Of a stretch of 64,000 nucleotides of DNA, positions 62,496-64,000 are shown in pieces. How positions within the stretch are numbered: the first letter of the stretch is position 1; each line of letters starts with the position of its first letter. The notes below the pieces were generated by a model. The model was not told the DNA's origin. It did no database searches and was given only the letters and a program-made list of their open reading frames with translations. Source of the DNA: Fictibacillus nanhaiensis (GTDB lineage: Bacteria > Bacillota > Bacilli > Bacillales > Fictibacillaceae); NCBI GenBank assembly GCA_017052515.1, contig JAFHKR010000038.1:372001-436000 (forward strand), read 5' to 3'. The position numbers and the translations under genes were made by a program.

Positions 62496-64000
62496 GATGT
62501 CAGCTCTTTTTGATTGTGTACTTTCTTTCTCCTAAAGGAATAAACAATTAAACAAATAATGGAAATCGCACTTATAACGACGCCTACTAATAAGCCTTGT
62601 GGGATAAAATAGAGTTCAATATTTTGTGTTCCAGCATTTACTTTGATACCTGAATAGGTATAGTGAGTAGGAATAATATCCGTTCTTTTTCCATCGACTT
62701 TTGCAATCCAACCTTTATTGTAGGGAATGGATAGAAAAAGTATACCGGATTTCTTCGATTTAAGAGTACCCGTAAAAGAGAGAGAATCCGTTTTTATATT
62801 TTTCATTGTATTTTGCTTTAAGGTTTGTACGTGTGCCTTATAATCAATCATTGGATCAAAAATAGCTTTTATATCTTTTATTACGTATTCACCTGGTAAT
62901 AGGGTAAGAGTAATTGTCTTATTTTCTTCAGAGATTTCCCCAAATTTAAATAGAACTTCATTAACAGTATTTTCATAAGAGTATTGACTTAACACATACG
63001 AGCCATTTCTCATGTTTTTCACATAATTTATTTCTGAAGAGTCATCTTTTTTGGCTATCATTGTCATTCCCTCGTTGGGATTAAGAGGATCTATATTAGC
63101 ATATACAGATAACTGACCTTTCCCTTTAATAGGCGTTGGAACCTTTATTTCAATTGCTTTCTCTGATTTGATTTTTGTATTGGGATTCGTTATGCGCTCA
63201 CCGTTAACGGTGATATCTTGGTTATCACTAATCACATTGTCACTTATGGTAAGATTTCGTTTCATTGGAGCAGCGTCTATGATTGCATATTGCATCATGG
63301 CCTGTTCTCTTTCGTAAACAGGTAAAGACAAAAATTGAGCAGTAGACATGGATTGATCGTATACAAATCCCATAGGGAGAAAGTATTCATTCTTATATAT
63401 TTTTAAATCTCTCTCTTCTTGATCTAATGTGTAACCAAAAAGTTTTGGCTCACTACCTGTTGATATAAAATATTTATTACTAAACAATGTGGTTAAGTAT
63501 GTACTATTCCCGAATCCTCTCAATAAGTTAAATCCTCTTTGACCTGGTTGTGCAAGAGTATCCATTTCAAATTTTTGCTGTTTCCAAGGAATTAAAGAAT
63601 GATAGGAATAGAAGCCTTTATAATCATAGGTTAATGAAGAATTAATGGCTGTTCCACCAGGAATGTTAGCCACTACTCGATGGAACTCATTATTTTCTTT
63701 TAATTGGTCAAAAGTAACTTTTAAAGTCTTGTTATCATATGAATTTTCATAAATATCTCGATTAAGTAGAGGTAAGATCGACCAAATTCCCTTATGATGT
63801 GTAACGTTGGTTGAATTAGGATTCTGTGCTTTAACAATTAAATCGGATACAAAACTATATCCGATTGCTGCACTATAACCTACACATAATAAACTCGTTA
63901 TCATAAATACAACAGATTTAATCGTTTTTGATTGTAAGTAGAAAAATAATAATAACCCTATAAACCAAATGAGTGGAAGATAAACCAGCCATTCGTCGTA
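62474..64000 (-). CDS. YfhO-family membrane protein, 5' end beyond the window, 3' end in IS sequence
   Basis: The frame is open through to base 64000, so at least 32 more N-terminal codons exist upstream of the internal ATG at 63904. It shows one hydrophobic helix at the window edge, another at about 63850-63900, a long extracellular region with FHRVVANIPGGTAIN and NSSLTYDYKGFYSYHS, and a C-terminal helix (GLLVGVVISAISIICLIVYS) followed by a basic tail. This is the C-terminal half of a YfhO-like GT-C glycosyltransferase, a family that glycosylates lipoteichoic acid or polysaccharide. The final residues (VTPIS) and the stop codon come from the IS right end, so the native C-terminus is altered. 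Confidence 0.8.
   Translation of the reverse strand, partial: YDEWLVYLPLIWFIGLLLFFYLQSKTIKSVVFMITSLLCVGYSAAIGYSFVSDLIVKAQNPNSTNVTHHKGIWSILPLLNRDIYENSYDNKTLKVTFDQLKENNEFHRVVANIPGGTAINSSLTYDYKGFYSYHSLIPWKQQKFEMDTLAQPGQRGFNLLRGFGNSTYLTTLFSNKYFISTGSEPKLFGYTLDQEERDLKIYKNEYFLPMGFVYDQSMSTAQFLSLPVYEREQAMMQYAIIDAAPMKRNLTISDNVISDNQDITVNGERITNPNTKIKSEKAIEIKVPTPIKGKGQLSVYANIDPLNPNEGMTMIAKKDDSSEINYVKNMRNGSYVLSQYSYENTVNEVLFKFGEISEENKTITLTLLPGEYVIKDIKAIFDPMIDYKAHVQTLKQNTMKNIKTDSLSFTGTLKSKKSGILFLSIPYNKGWIAKVDGKRTDIIPTHYTYSGIKVNAGTQNIELYFIPQGLLVGVVISAISIICLIVYSFRRKKVHNQKELTSEVTPIS

Noticed and set aside
1-64000. CRISPR arrays, tRNA, rRNA or prophage structural genes
   Set aside because: I found no regularly spaced repeats, no cloverleaf-like or conserved rRNA sequence and no phage morphogenesis or integrase genes.

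Overview
The window looks like the chromosome of a low-G+C, endospore-forming Firmicute of the Bacillaceae. Strong AAAGGAGG-type ribosome-binding sites, frequent TTG/GTG starts, sigma-A and sigma-B-like promoters and many hairpin-plus-U terminators support this. So do the recognisable families InhA, TapA-SipW-TasA, SinR-like, TagGH, MnaA, GtaB, YwqCDE and GlpP. A Fictibacillus-like or related genus is my guess from gene content only. I see no rRNA, tRNA, CRISPR array or replication origin.

Region 1 (1-6.8 kb) is housekeeping and small membrane genes: a 5'-truncated nitronate monooxygenase, a yndG/H/J-like operon and several small unknowns. A perfect 44-bp palindrome lies at 1011-1054.

Region 2 (6.8-13.8 kb) is a biofilm-matrix and secreted-protease locus. 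A divergent inhA metalloprotease gene faces an operon-like array: tapA (apparently starting at ATT), sipW, tasA/calY, a TasA-like LPXTG surface protein, a class-D-like sortase, a SinR-like repressor and a small unknown. GTTC-N8-GAAC and TATAGAAC-type inverted repeats in the intergenic region sit on the promoters and look like the repressor's operators. The sortase and LPXTG protein inside the TasA locus are the most interesting system here, because they suggest covalent tethering of the fibre to peptidoglycan.

Region 3 (14.2-30.2 kb) is a cell-surface glycan locus. It holds two GT4 glycosyltransferases, a methyltransferase with a long coiled-coil tail, a two-domain CgeB-like/GT2 enzyme, two alpha/beta-hydrolase-like proteins and a secreted heparinase-II/III-like lyase. 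It ends in an operon encoding a UDP-ManNAc dehydrogenase (WecC type), TagG/TagH exporter and UDP-GlcNAc 2-epimerase (MnaA), which together suggest a ManNAcA-containing wall polymer.

Region 4 (30.2-38.2 kb) is probably a glycerol-phosphate scavenging module: a lipoprotein/ATPase/permease ABC importer preceded by a long terminator-like leader hairpin, a HAD phosphatase, the antiterminator GlpP and a large secreted glycerophosphodiester phosphodiesterase.

Region 5 (38.4-58.9 kb) has a sigma-B-type stress dehydrogenase, two gtaB copies, an LCP ligase, the YwqC/D/E tyrosine-kinase module and a Wzx/Wzy-type capsule cluster. The cluster runs EpsC-like dehydratase, DegT aminotransferase, initiating sugar transferase, formyltransferase-like enzyme, three glycosyltransferases, Wzy, an asparagine-synthase-like protein and Wzx. 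From about 49.9 kb the DNA is visibly A/T-richer than its surroundings, suggesting transfer.

Region 6 (58.9-64 kb) is a decay zone: remnants of a DegT aminotransferase, a Gfo/Idh/MocA oxidoreductase, ComM, a lipase and an IS3-type transposase, with scattered REP-like repeats, an intact unknown gene and a YfhO-family gene that runs off the window and whose 3' end lies inside the IS end.
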